64,000 nucleotides of DNA from Bradyrhizobium valentinum (GTDB lineage Bacteria > Pseudomonadota > Alphaproteobacteria > Rhizobiales > Xanthobacteraceae). The stretch's first letter is position 1. Each line of letters starts with the position of its first letter. Positions 17,031 through 25,574 of this stretch are shown in pieces. Under the pieces are notes generated by a model that was given only the letters and a program-made list of their open reading frames with translations, did not search any database and was not told where the DNA came from. The DNA lies in assembly GCF_001440405.1 (NCBI RefSeq), contig NZ_LLXX01000161.1:1-64000 (forward strand). The letters are read 5' to 3'. Both the position numbers and the translations under genes were made by a program.

Positions 17031-18584
17031 TCATGAAGCAATGGCCGCTTTGTCGGTCGGCTTCGGCGCGCCGAATCTCTCTCGCAATGTCGGCTTGTGG
17101 ATTTTCCCGGTCGCGTTGCGCGGCAGGGCATCGACGAACTCGACTAGGCGCGGACATTTGAACCGCGCCAGATTGGCCTGGCAGTGCGCATGGATCTCCT
17201 CTGGCCGGAGCGTATGGCCTGGCTTGACCGCAACGATCGCCATGCCGACCTCGCCCCACTGCTCATCGGGAATGCCGATCACGGCAGCTTCGGCGATTGC
17301 GGTGAGCTGGTGCAGCACGCTTTCGACTTCGGCCGGATACACGTTCTCGCCGCCGGAAATGTACATGTCCTTCCAGCGGTCGACGATGTAATAGAACCCT
17401 TCCTCGTCGACGCGCGTGGCATCGCCGGTGTGCAGCCAGCCGTCGGTGAAGGATGACTGGTTGGCGTCCGGCCTGTTCCAGTAGCCCGGCGTGACGTTCG
17501 GCCCCTTGACCCAGAGCTCGCCGAGTTCGCCGACATCCGCGTCGGTTCCGTCAGGACGGACGATCCGCACTTCTGTATGCAGCACCGGCTTGCCGGACGA
17601 GCCGGCCTTGCGCACGGCGTCTTCCTTGTCGAGCGTGAGCACGGCCGGGCTGGTCTCGGTCATGCCGTATCCCTGCTGCAGGGCGACGCCGCGTTCCTCC
17701 CACACTTTCAAAAGTGGCACCGGCATCGGCGCACCGCCGACGCCGCCGATCACCAGCCGGCTGAAGTCGGAGGTGGCAAAAGACAGATGCTGCGCCATGA
17801 ACTGGTAGATCGAGGGTACGCCGAAGAATTGGTTGATGCCCCACGACGGATCGCTGATCAGTTGCAGCGCCACGCCAGGGTCGAATGTGCGCATGATCAG
17901 GACGGTGCCGCCGGCATGCAGCACCGGGTTGGTGTAGCAATTGAGCCCACCGGTATGGAACAGCGGCAGCACGGTGAGCAGCACGCTCGACGGCGAAATA
18001 TAGGCGGGGCCGCCAAGATTGACGCAGTTCCAGAACGTCATGCCATGGGTGATGATCGCGCCCTTGGGCAGGCCCGTCGTGCCCGACGTGTACATGATGG
18101 TCGAGATGTCGTCATGCGTGACGTCCTCAAAGCGGTCGAGCGGCTTTGAAGCTGCAATCGCCGCTTCGTAGGAGCTGCCCGCACCGAGCCGCAGCGCCGA
18201 CGAAACATTGCAGAGCTTGGCGACGGATAGCGCGATTTCGGCGAGATCAGTGTCGTGAATCATCACCTTCGGCGAGGCATCGCCGACGATGAACTGCAAT
18301 TCCGGAACCGTAAGCCGCGTGTTCAGCGGCAGGAATACCGCGCCGATCCGGCCGCAGGCGAACTGCACCTCGAGCGTATCTGATGTGTTCAGCGCCAGCA
18401 CGGCGACGCGGTCGCCGCGCGTGACGCGGAGTTTGTCGCGCAGATGGGTGCCAAGACGTGAAATCCGCGCATCGAACTGCGCGTAGGAAAGCCGTCGTTC
18501 GCTGGCGAGGTCGATAGCCGCGATCTTGTCCGGCGTGCGGCGGCCGAAATGCGCGATCCAGTCGTAATAGCGAACCGACGACAT
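17031..18584 (-). CDS. AMP-forming acyl-CoA ligase (FadD-like)
   Basis: 517 residues of the ANL superfamily. The P-loop-like motif YTSGTTGLPKG is near residue 165, the adenylate-binding motif GYGMTETSPA near 300, and the hinge and acceptor motifs GELWVKGPNVTPGYW, GWLHTGDATRVDEEGFYYIVDR and C-terminal NATGKIHKP follow in order. GGAGGAAGC precedes the ATG at 18584. It activates a carboxylic acid to its CoA thioester via an acyl-AMP intermediate. It is divergent from two acyl-CoA dehydrogenase genes across a 190-bp gap and probably supplies their substrate; chain type is unknown. Confidence 0.92.
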   Translation of the reverse strand: MSSVRYYDWIAHFGRRTPDKIAAIDLASERRLSYAQFDARISRLGTHLRDKLRVTRGDRVAVLALNTSDTLEVQFACGRIGAVFLPLNTRLTVPELQFIVGDASPKVMIHDTDLAEIALSVAKLCNVSSALRLGAGSSYEAAIAASKPLDRFEDVTHDDISTIMYTSGTTGLPKGAIITHGMTFWNCVNLGGPAYISPSSVLLTVLPLFHTGGLNCYTNPVLHAGGTVLIMRTFDPGVALQLISDPSWGINQFFGVPSIYQFMAQHLSFATSDFSRLVIGGVGGAPMPVPLLKVWEERGVALQQGYGMTETSPAVLTLDKEDAVRKAGSSGKPVLHTEVRIVRPDGTDADVGELGELWVKGPNVTPGYWNRPDANQSSFTDGWLHTGDATRVDEEGFYYIVDRWKDMYISGGENVYPAEVESVLHQLTAIAEAAVIGIPDEQWGEVGMAIVAVKPGHTLRPEEIHAHCQANLARFKCPRLVEFVDALPRNATGKIHKPTLRERFGAPKPTDKAAIAS

Positions 18585-18773
18585 GCTTCCTCCAAGGTAG
18601 AGCGGTCTTGCGCCGCGATATCGGCCGATTTTATCTCATTTCTTCGAGTGAAGCCGGCATATCGGCATATTGTCTTGCGTTGTTTAGCTGGCCCGTGGCC
18701 AGATCGGCTGCAGCCGCTCAACGCAAGTTTGCGAGAGGCAAATCGGGGCATCGTGATCCGTTGGGAGGAAAGC

Positions 18774-19928
18774 ATGCCGGAGCGCACAAGGGTGCAAAGC
18801 CCGTTCTATACCGTCGATCATGAAGCGTTCCGCGATGTGATGCGCCGCTTCGTGACGCGCGAGATTGAGCCCTATGCCCATGAATGGGATGAAGCCGGCG
18901 AGTTTCCGCGCGAGCTTTATCGCAAAGCGTCCGAGATCGGGCTGCTTGGACTCGGCTTCCCGGAAGAATATGGCGGAGTGGCCGCCGACCAGTTCATGAA
19001 AATCGTGGCGTCGCAGGAGCTGGCGCGCGCCGGCGCCGGCGGGGTCAGTTCGAGCCTGATGAGCCACACCATTGGCTCGCCGCCGATCGCGCGTGCGGCC
19101 CGGCCCGAGGTCAAGGCAAGGGTGTTGCCGCAGGTGCTGTCGGGCGAGAGGATTTCGGCGCTCGCGATTACCGAGCCGAGCGGCGGCTCCGACGTCGCCA
19201 ATTTGCGCACCAAGGCGCGGCGCGACGGCGATCATTATGTCGTTAGCGGCGAAAAGACGTTCATCACGTCGGGCATGCGGGCCGACTATCTGACGGTCGC
19301 GGTGCGTACCGGCGGCGAGGGGCCGGGCGGCGTCAGTTTGTTGCTGATCGAAGGCGACACGCCGGGTCTGTCACGTACAAAACTGAAGAAGATGGGCTGG
19401 TGGGCGTCGGATACTGCGACCTTGCATTTCGACGAGTGCCGCGTGCCGGCCGAGAACCTGATCGGCGAGGAGGGGCAGGGCTTCAAGATCATCATGCACA
19501 ATTTCAACAGCGAGCGTATGGGCATGGCGGCGAGCTGCACGGCTTACGCTCGTGTCTGCGTCGAGGAAGCGATGGCGTATGCCAAGGAGCGCAAGACCTT
19601 CGGCAAGCCGATTGCTCAGCACCAGGTGATCCGTCACAAGATCGTGGACATGGCGCAGAAGGTGGCGGCGTCGCAGGCGATGCTGGAAATGCTGGCGTGG
19701 CGGCTCGGACAGGGCGAGAGCCCGGTCGCCGAAATCTGCATGATGAAGAACCAGGCGACCCAGACCATGGCATTCTGCGCCTCCGAGGCGGTGCAGATCT
19801 TTGGCGGCGCCGGCTTCATGCGCGGCGTCAAGGTCGAGCGAATCTATCGCGAGGTCAAGGTCAACGCCATCGGCGGCGGCACCGAGGAGATCATGAAGGA
19901 TCTCGCCTCGCGGCAGATGGGGTTGTGA
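18774..19928 (+). CDS. acyl-CoA dehydrogenase
   Basis: 384 residues from the ATG at 18774 with GGGAGGAA six bases upstream; the open frame starting at 18549 extends into the divergent promoter region. Family motifs: FAD/substrate-binding ALAITEPSGGSDVANL in the middle domain and QIFGGAGFMRG near the C-terminus. The usual MCAD catalytic Glu position is Gly (AIGGGTEEIM). A Glu is instead found in FNSERMGMAA (E247), the position used by isovaleryl-CoA and long-chain dehydrogenases. A branched or long acyl-CoA substrate is therefore likely. First of a plus-strand catabolic gene series. Confidence 0.93.
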   Translation: MPERTRVQSPFYTVDHEAFRDVMRRFVTREIEPYAHEWDEAGEFPRELYRKASEIGLLGLGFPEEYGGVAADQFMKIVASQELARAGAGGVSSSLMSHTIGSPPIARAARPEVKARVLPQVLSGERISALAITEPSGGSDVANLRTKARRDGDHYVVSGEKTFITSGMRADYLTVAVRTGGEGPGGVSLLLIEGDTPGLSRTKLKKMGWWASDTATLHFDECRVPAENLIGEEGQGFKIIMHNFNSERMGMAASCTAYARVCVEEAMAYAKERKTFGKPIAQHQVIRHKIVDMAQKVAASQAMLEMLAWRLGQGESPVAEICMMKNQATQTMAFCASEAVQIFGGAGFMRGVKVERIYREVKVNAIGGGTEEIMKDLASRQMGL

Positions 19929-19935
19929 CTTACAC

Positions 19936-20059
19936 CGTCATTCCGGGGCGCGTCGAAGACGCGAACTACGATGTGCAATTGCACATCGGAGAATCTGGAG
20001 ATGAGATTAAACAATTTCGAGATTCCGGGTTCGACGCTTCGCGTCGCCCCGGAATGACA
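19936..20059. repeat. family B palindromic element, copy 2
   Basis: CGTCATTCCGGGGCGCG at the left and CGTCGCCCCGGAATGAC at the right are inverted, with inner palindrome GATGTGCAATTGCACATC. About 124 bp. Fills the gap between two co-directional acyl-CoA dehydrogenase genes and ends about 12 bp before the second ATG. Confidence 0.8.
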
Positions 20060-20070
20060 GAAAGGAACAC

Positions 20071-21225
20071 ATGCTCTTCACCGCCGACCACGACGAACCC
20101 CGCCGTATCCTGCAAAAGTTCATCGCCGCCGAAATCAACCCCTTCGTCGACGAATGGGAGAAGAACGAGATCTTCCCGGCGCATGAACTGTTCAAGAACC
20201 TCGGCGGCCTCGGCTTCCTTGGCCTCAACAAGCCGGTCGAATTCGGCGGTCAGGGGCTGGATTACTCCTACGCGCTGATGATGGCCGAAGAGCTCGGCGC
20301 CATCAAATGCGGCGGCGTGCCGATGGCGATCGGGGTGCAGACCGATATGGCGACGCCCGCGCTGGCGCGGTTTGGTTCGGATGAAGTGCGCCGCGAGTTT
20401 CTCAGCCCCGCTATTGCTGGCGACGCGGTAGCCTGCGTCGGCGTATCGGAGCCGGGCGCGGGATCCGATGTCGCCTCGATCAAGACGGAGGCGCGCTCCG
20501 ACGGCGACGACTATGTCATCAACGGCGGCAAGATGTGGATCACCAACGGCGTGCAGGCCGACTGGATCTGCCTGCTCGCCAACACCAGCGACGACCAGGT
20601 TCATCGCAATAAGTCGCTGATCTGTGTGCCGATGAAGGCTAAGGGCGTGCAGGTGGCGCGCAAGCTCGACAAGATGGGCATGCGCTCGTCCGACACCGCG
20701 CAGATCTTCTTCGACAATGTCCGGGTGCCCAAGCGCAACCGCATCGGCGAGGAGGGCAAGGGCTTTACCTACCAGATGGTGCAGTTCCAGGAGGAGCGGC
20801 TGTGGGGCGCGGCCGCCTGCCTCAAGGCGCATGAATTCATCATCGGCGAGACCATCGAATACACCCGCAACCGCAAGGCGTTCGGAAAATCGATTCTCGA
20901 CAACCAGACCGTCCATTTCAAGCTCGCGGAGATGCAGACCGAGGTCGAGCTGTTGCGCGCGCTGGTCTATCGTGCCGCGGAGGCGTTGATCGCGGGCGAG
21001 GACGTGACGCGGCTTGCCACCATGGCCAAGCTCAAGGCGGGGCGTCTGGGGCGCGAACTCACCGACGCCTGCCTGCAGTTCTGGGGCGGCATGGGATTCA
21101 TGAACGAGACGCCGGTCAGCCGGGCCTATCGCGACAGCCGCCTGACCTCGATCGGGGGCGGCGCCGACGAGGTAATGCTGACGGTGCTGTGCAAGATGAT
21201 GGGCACGCTGCCGAAAATCCAATAA
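20071..21225 (+). CDS. acyl-CoA dehydrogenase, citronellyl-CoA dehydrogenase (AtuD)-like
   Basis: 384 residues; AAGGAACAC precedes the ATG. The middle domain has CVGVSEPGAGSDVASI and the C-terminal domain has FWGGMGFMNETP. As in the preceding gene, the MCAD Glu position is Gly (SIGGGADEVM), and the isovaleryl-type Glu is present at E242 (QEERLWGAA). The N-terminal region (LFTADHDEPRRILQKFI, GGVPMAIGVQTDMATPALA) looks to me like the AtuD/LiuA-related citronellyl-CoA dehydrogenases of acyclic terpene degradation. That is memory-based and needs a tree. Together with the carboxylase 3 kb downstream it fits degradation of a methyl-branched acid. Confidence 0.88.
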   Translation: MLFTADHDEPRRILQKFIAAEINPFVDEWEKNEIFPAHELFKNLGGLGFLGLNKPVEFGGQGLDYSYALMMAEELGAIKCGGVPMAIGVQTDMATPALARFGSDEVRREFLSPAIAGDAVACVGVSEPGAGSDVASIKTEARSDGDDYVINGGKMWITNGVQADWICLLANTSDDQVHRNKSLICVPMKAKGVQVARKLDKMGMRSSDTAQIFFDNVRVPKRNRIGEEGKGFTYQMVQFQEERLWGAAACLKAHEFIIGETIEYTRNRKAFGKSILDNQTVHFKLAEMQTEVELLRALVYRAAEALIAGEDVTRLATMAKLKAGRLGRELTDACLQFWGGMGFMNETPVSRAYRDSRLTSIGGGADEVMLTVLCKMMGTLPKIQ

Positions 21226-21256
21226 GAGAAATCAGGATAATGACGAGGAACGACTG

Positions 21257-21913
21257 ATGATCACGCTCTATCACTGCGACGGCGCCCGCTCGTTCCGTCC
21301 GCTCTGGATGCTGGAAGAGATGGGGCTGCCCTATGAGCTGAAAATGCTGCCGTTCCCGCCGCGGGTATTCGCCAAGGAATATCTCGCGATCAATCCGCTC
21401 GGCACCATTCCGTTCATGATCGACGGCGAGACCAAAATGACGGAGTCCTCTGGCATCTGTTATTACCTGGGCACCAAATATGGGCCGTCGCCGCTGGTGG
21501 CAGGTCAGGACGACCCGGCTTACGGCGCCTTCCTGAACTGGATGTATTTCAGCGACGCCACGCTGACCTTTCCGCAGACGCTGGTGCTGAGATACAGCCA
21601 GCTCGAACCGGAAGAACGACGGAACCCGCAGGTTGCCGGCGACTACGCGAAATGGTTCCTGGGCCGGCTGCGGGCGGTCGAAGCAGCGACGGCGAACGCG
21701 GAATTCCTCAGCGCCGGCCGCTTTACCGCGGCCGATATCGTCAACGGCTATGCGCTACGGCTGGCGGGCAATATCGGCCTGGCCAAGGATTTCGGGCCAA
21801 ATGTCACCGCCTATTGGGCCCGGTTGCAGGAACGCGAAGGCTACCAGCGGGCGGTTGCGGCGGAACGCAAGGCCGGCGTCGAGCAGAATGTGGCGCCGCG
21901 CATACGGGCTTGA
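21257..21913 (+). CDS. glutathione S-transferase family protein
   Basis: 218 residues. The N-terminal thioredoxin-like domain (ITLYHCDGARSFRPLWMLEEMGLPYEL) has the SFRPLW segment of bacterial GSTs and the glutathione-contact motif TESSGICYYL near residue 63. An all-helical C-terminal domain follows, with GRFTAADIVNGYALRLA. GAGGAAC precedes the ATG, which lies 31 bp after the dehydrogenase stop, so co-transcription is likely. GSTs embedded in catabolic operons often conjugate or isomerise reactive intermediates; the reaction here is unknown. Confidence 0.9.
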   Translation: MITLYHCDGARSFRPLWMLEEMGLPYELKMLPFPPRVFAKEYLAINPLGTIPFMIDGETKMTESSGICYYLGTKYGPSPLVAGQDDPAYGAFLNWMYFSDATLTFPQTLVLRYSQLEPEERRNPQVAGDYAKWFLGRLRAVEAATANAEFLSAGRFTAADIVNGYALRLAGNIGLAKDFGPNVTAYWARLQEREGYQRAVAAERKAGVEQNVAPRIRA

Positions 21914-21920
21914 GGGATGT

Positions 21921-22000
21921 GTCATTCCGGGATGGTGCGTTAGCACCAGACCCGGAATCTCGAGATTCCGGGTTCGTCCTTCGGACGCCCCGGAATGACG
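21921..22000. repeat. family B palindromic element, copy 3
   Basis: Short version (80 bp): GTCATTCCGGG at the left, CCCGGAATGAC at the right, inner CCGGAATCTCGAGATTCCGG palindrome and a CGTCCTTCGGACG hairpin. Lies between the co-directional GST and AraC genes. Confidence 0.8.
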
Positions 22001-22083
22001 GATTCCGCCGTAGTCAGTCCCTAAATTTCCGCTATGGTTGACCCCGTCGCAGCGGCCAGAGAGCCGCGCGAGGAGGACGCGCC

Positions 22084-22905
22084 ATGGACGATACCGGCCA
22101 CAAATCCGGCCATCTGATGCTGATTACCCCGGAACGCGTGTTCTACGCCGGCCTGCTCGGCCGGCCCCGGCAACGCTGCTCGGGCGGGTTCAACATCTAT
22201 GTCGCACTCGAAGGCGGTCTCTGGCTCACCACCACCGATGGCCGGCAAACCAATGGCGAAATGATCGCCGTGCTGCCGAACGTCAGGCACACCATCGCCA
22301 GCGATTATCGTTCGGTGCTCAGCGTCGTGATCGAGCCGGAGAGCGTTCGCCCGGGCGTGCTCGAAGATCTCGCCAGGCGCCTCTCGGGACCTGAAGGTGC
22401 GGCTTTCACCAGCCGCATTCGCGCCGCCTATCACGAACTGCGTGAGCATCACGCCGGCAATGATTTATCCAGTGCCGAATTCGATTCTCTATGCCTTGGC
22501 GAGGCCTTGCCACAGCGCGAACTCGATCCCCGCGTGGCGCGTGCGATCGTGCAGATCGGAAGATTCTCCGGCGAGCCGGTGACGGCCGCAAGCTGCGCCG
22601 CGGAGGCGGGATTATCTCCATCGCGCTTCCTGCATTTGTTCAAGGAGGAGACCGGAATATCATTCCGTTCGTTCCGCGCCTGGAAGCGCGCGCGGCATTT
22701 GCTTCACTTCGCCAACCAGGACATCAACCTTGCGCATCTCGCGCAGGATATCGGCTATCCCGATTCCACGCATTTCAGCCACTCGATCCGTCGCTTCTAT
22801 GGCTTGAAGCCGCGCGCGATCTTTTCAGGTTCGCGCGATCTGGCGATCTATAGCCACCGCCGTGTCGCCGCCGACAATAGCGGGTGGACGCAAGAAGCTG
22901 GCTGA
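22084..22905 (+). CDS. AraC-family transcriptional regulator
   Basis: 273 residues; GAGGAGG lies just upstream of the ATG. The N-terminal half is a cupin-like sensor region (GGFNIYVALEGGLWLTT, LPNVRHTIASDYRSVL). The C-terminal half carries the two helix-turn-helix units of AraC proteins: VTAASCAAEAGLSPSRFLHLFKEE around residues 180-205 and LAHLAQDIGYPDSTHFSH around 225-245. It sits inside the plus-strand acyl-CoA gene series and probably regulates it or the BKACE/carboxylase part downstream. The effector is unknown. Confidence 0.9.
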   Translation: MDDTGHKSGHLMLITPERVFYAGLLGRPRQRCSGGFNIYVALEGGLWLTTTDGRQTNGEMIAVLPNVRHTIASDYRSVLSVVIEPESVRPGVLEDLARRLSGPEGAAFTSRIRAAYHELREHHAGNDLSSAEFDSLCLGEALPQRELDPRVARAIVQIGRFSGEPVTAASCAAEAGLSPSRFLHLFKEETGISFRSFRAWKRARHLLHFANQDINLAHLAQDIGYPDSTHFSHSIRRFYGLKPRAIFSGSRDLAIYSHRRVAADNSGWTQEAG

Positions 22906-22971
22906 TGCGGGACGCATGATCGCGCTGGGTATTTTCGCGATCCCTCGCGTTCCGCTTTCGAAGGTTGATCC

Positions 22972-23838
22972 ATGGGCGACAAGGCCGTCATCACCTGCGC
23001 GCTGAACGGCGTGCTGACCGATCCGAAGCAGCACAACGTGCCTGTGACGCCGGAGCAGATGGCGCGCGAGGCCAAGGCCGCGTTCAATGCCGGCGCCAGC
23101 ATCATGCATGTCCATCTGCGCCAGCAGGAGCCGAACAAGGGCCACCTGCCGTCCTGGGACATCAACATCAGTAAAGAGATTCAGCAGGCGATCCGCGAGG
23201 CCTGTCCCGGCGTCATCATCAATCACACCACAGGCACGTCGGGTCCGAAATATCAGGGCGCGCTCGATTGCGTACGCGAGACGAAGCCGGAGATCGCGGC
23301 CTGCAACGCCGGCTCGCTGAATTATCTCAAGGTGAAGTCCGACAACACCTGGGCCTGGCCGCCGATGATGTTCGATAACGCGGTCGAGAAGGTGCAGGAC
23401 TATCTCGACGTGATGAAGGAAGCCGGCACGATTCCCGAATTCGAATGTTTCGATGTCGGCATCGTGCGCTGCGTCGGCATGTACCGGCAGACCGGCATGT
23501 ATTCCGGGCCGCTGGAGTATAATTTCGTGATGGGCGTCGCCTCCGGCATGCCGGCCGATCCGGAACTGTTGCCGATCCTGTTGAAGCTGAAATTGCCGGA
23601 AGCGCATTGGCAGGTCACCGCGATCGGCCGTGCCGAAATCTGGCCGCTGCACCAGCGCTGCGCCGATCTCGGCGGCCATCTGCGCACTGGCCTCGAGGAC
23701 ACGTTCTATCTGGCTGATGGCACGAAGGTGACTTCGAACGGGCAGTTGATTGAAGCCATTGCCGCCTGCGCGCGGCGGGCGGGCCGCGAAATCGCGAGCC
23801 CCGCCGAAACGCGGCAGATATTTGGAACAAGGCATTGA
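22972..23838 (+). CDS. beta-keto acid cleavage enzyme (BKACE, DUF849 family)
   Basis: 288-residue TIM-barrel enzyme. The N-terminal strand AVITCALNGVLTD and the zinc-binding pair H46/H48 in IMHVHLRQ are family hallmarks, and IINHTTGTSG forms the next barrel strand. Known for the family: Zn-dependent retro-Claisen-type condensation of a beta-keto acid with acetyl-CoA, giving acetoacetate and a new acyl-CoA; Kce of lysine fermentation is the founding member. GAAGG precedes the ATG. Here it may exchange CoA and cleave a beta-keto acid arising in the surrounding catabolic cluster; the substrate is not evident. Confidence 0.92.
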   Translation: MGDKAVITCALNGVLTDPKQHNVPVTPEQMAREAKAAFNAGASIMHVHLRQQEPNKGHLPSWDINISKEIQQAIREACPGVIINHTTGTSGPKYQGALDCVRETKPEIAACNAGSLNYLKVKSDNTWAWPPMMFDNAVEKVQDYLDVMKEAGTIPEFECFDVGIVRCVGMYRQTGMYSGPLEYNFVMGVASGMPADPELLPILLKLKLPEAHWQVTAIGRAEIWPLHQRCADLGGHLRTGLEDTFYLADGTKVTSNGQLIEAIAACARRAGREIASPAETRQIFGTRH

Positions 23839-23841
23839 GGT

Positions 23842-23943
23842 CGTCATTCCGGGGCGATGCGAAGCGTGAACCGGAATCTCGAGATTCCCCGATGCGCAAT
23901 TGCGCATCTGAGGTCTGGTCCTTCGGACCATCCCGGAATGACG
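23842..23943. repeat. family B palindromic element, copy 4
   Basis: CGTCATTCCGGGGCGATGCG at the left and CATCCCGGAATGACG at the right, with inner GATGCGCAATTGCGCATC and TGGTCCTTCGGACCA. It lies between co-directional BKACE and carboxylase genes; its translation would add about 40 meaningless residues to the carboxylase if an upstream start were used. Confidence 0.8.
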
Positions 23944-23957
23944 GAGTGAATTGGTTT

Positions 23958-25574
23958 ATGGCTGTAATCGAATCGACCGTCGTTCCCTCCAGCGCTGCCT
24001 TCAAGGCCAACCGGGACGGCATGCTGGCGCTGATCGCACGGATGCGCTCGCTGGAAGATCGCACGCGCACCGCATCGGCCGCGGCCAAGGACCGCTTTCA
24101 CAAGCGCGGGCAATTGCTGCCGCGCGAGCGCGTGGCGCTGGTGCTCGATCCCGGCTCGCCCTTCATCGAGCTATCGACGCTCGCCGGCTACATGTTCGAT
24201 GTGCCGGATGCGGAGAAGAGCGTGCCTGGCGGCGGCGTGATCGCGGGCATCGGCTTCGTTGCCGGCATCCGTTGCATGGTCAGCGCCAATGATTCCGGCA
24301 TCGACGCCGGCGCGCTGCAACCGTTCGGCCTCGACAAGACGTTGCGGGTGCAGGAACTGGCGCTGGAAAACAAGCTGCCCTACGTGCAACTGGTCGAAAG
24401 CGCCGGTGCCAACCTTTTGCGCTACCGCGTCGAGGATTTTATCCGCGGCGGCAACATCTTTCGCAATCTGGCGCGGCTGTCGGCGGCCGGACTGCCCGTC
24501 GTCACGGTGACGCATGGATCGTCGACGGCAGGCGGCGCCTACCAGACCGGGCTCTCCGATTACATTGTGATGGTGCGTGGTCGTACCCGCGCGTTCCTGG
24601 CCGGTCCGCCGCTCTTGAAGGCGGCGACAGGCGAGATCGCGACCGAGGAGGAGCTCGGCGGCGCCGAGATGCATACCTCCATTTCTGGCCTCGGCGATTA
24701 TCTGGCCGAGGATGACCGCGACGCGCTGCGCATCGCGCGCGACATCATGGCTAATCTCGAATGGGATCGACCAAAGGCTGCGGCCGAGTCCTTCAAGCCG
24801 CCGCGCTATGACTCCGAGGAGCTGCTCGGCATCATGCCGATGGACCACAAGCGTCCCGTCGACATGCGCCAGGCCATCGCGCGTTTTGTCGACGATTCCG
24901 ATTTCACGGAGTTTGGTGCTAACTACGGTCCCGCAACCGTGTGCGGTCACGCCCGTATCGAAGGGCAGGCGATCGGAATCATCACCAACAATGGCCCGCT
25001 CGATGTGCCCGGCGCCAACAAGGCAACGCACTTCATCCAGGCCTGCTGCCAGTCGCGAACGCCGCTGCTCTACATGAACAACACCACGGGTTACATGGTC
25101 GGGAAGGCTTACGAGGAAGCCGGCATGATCAAGCACGGCTCCAAGATGATCCAGGCGGTGACGTCGGCGACCGTGCCGCAGATCACGATCTATTGCGGGG
25201 CGTCGTTCGGCGCCGGCAATTACGGCATGTGCGGGCGTGGCTTCCATCCGCGCTTCTGCTTCTCCTGGCCGAACGCCAAGACGGCCGTGATGGGCGGCGA
25301 GCAGGCGGCCGAAACCATGGCGATCGTGACCGAGGCCGCGGCTATCAGGCGCGGCAAGCCGATCGAGAAGGAGAAGCTCGAGGCGATGAAGGCGCAGATC
25401 ACGGGCGTGTTCGACGGCCAGATGGATGTGTTCTCGACCAGCGCACGCGTGCTCGACGACGGCGTGATCGATCCGCGGGACACCCGCAGCGTGCTTGCGG
25501 AAGTGCTGGCGATCTGCCGCGAGGCCGAGGCCCGCACGCCCCAGCGCATGCAATTCTCGGTCGCCCGGCCATGA
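23958..25574 (+). CDS. biotin-dependent acyl-CoA carboxylase, carboxyltransferase (beta) subunit
   Basis: 538 residues from the ATG at 23958 (MAVIESTVVPSS), placed just after the repeat. Crotonase-fold carboxyltransferase halves are visible: THGSSTAGGAYQTGLSDYIVMV in the N-terminal half and IYCGASFGAGNYGMCGRG with MGGEQAAETM in the C-terminal half. This pattern is that of 3-methylcrotonyl-CoA and geranyl-CoA carboxylase beta chains (LiuB/AtuC type) more than propionyl-CoA carboxylase. It transfers CO2 from carboxybiotin to the acyl-CoA and pairs with the alpha subunit that overlaps its stop by 4 bp. Confidence 0.92.
   Translation: MAVIESTVVPSSAAFKANRDGMLALIARMRSLEDRTRTASAAAKDRFHKRGQLLPRERVALVLDPGSPFIELSTLAGYMFDVPDAEKSVPGGGVIAGIGFVAGIRCMVSANDSGIDAGALQPFGLDKTLRVQELALENKLPYVQLVESAGANLLRYRVEDFIRGGNIFRNLARLSAAGLPVVTVTHGSSTAGGAYQTGLSDYIVMVRGRTRAFLAGPPLLKAATGEIATEEELGGAEMHTSISGLGDYLAEDDRDALRIARDIMANLEWDRPKAAAESFKPPRYDSEELLGIMPMDHKRPVDMRQAIARFVDDSDFTEFGANYGPATVCGHARIEGQAIGIITNNGPLDVPGANKATHFIQACCQSRTPLLYMNNTTGYMVGKAYEEAGMIKHGSKMIQAVTSATVPQITIYCGASFGAGNYGMCGRGFHPRFCFSWPNAKTAVMGGEQAAETMAIVTEAAAIRRGKPIEKEKLEAMKAQITGVFDGQMDVFSTSARVLDDGVIDPRDTRSVLAEVLAICREAEARTPQRMQFSVARP

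Noticed and set aside
23835..23957. An upstream start for the carboxylase beta subunit giving a peptide with FRGDAKREPESRD
   Set aside because: This peptide is the translation of the family B repeat; the same meaningless stretch appears beside other copies.
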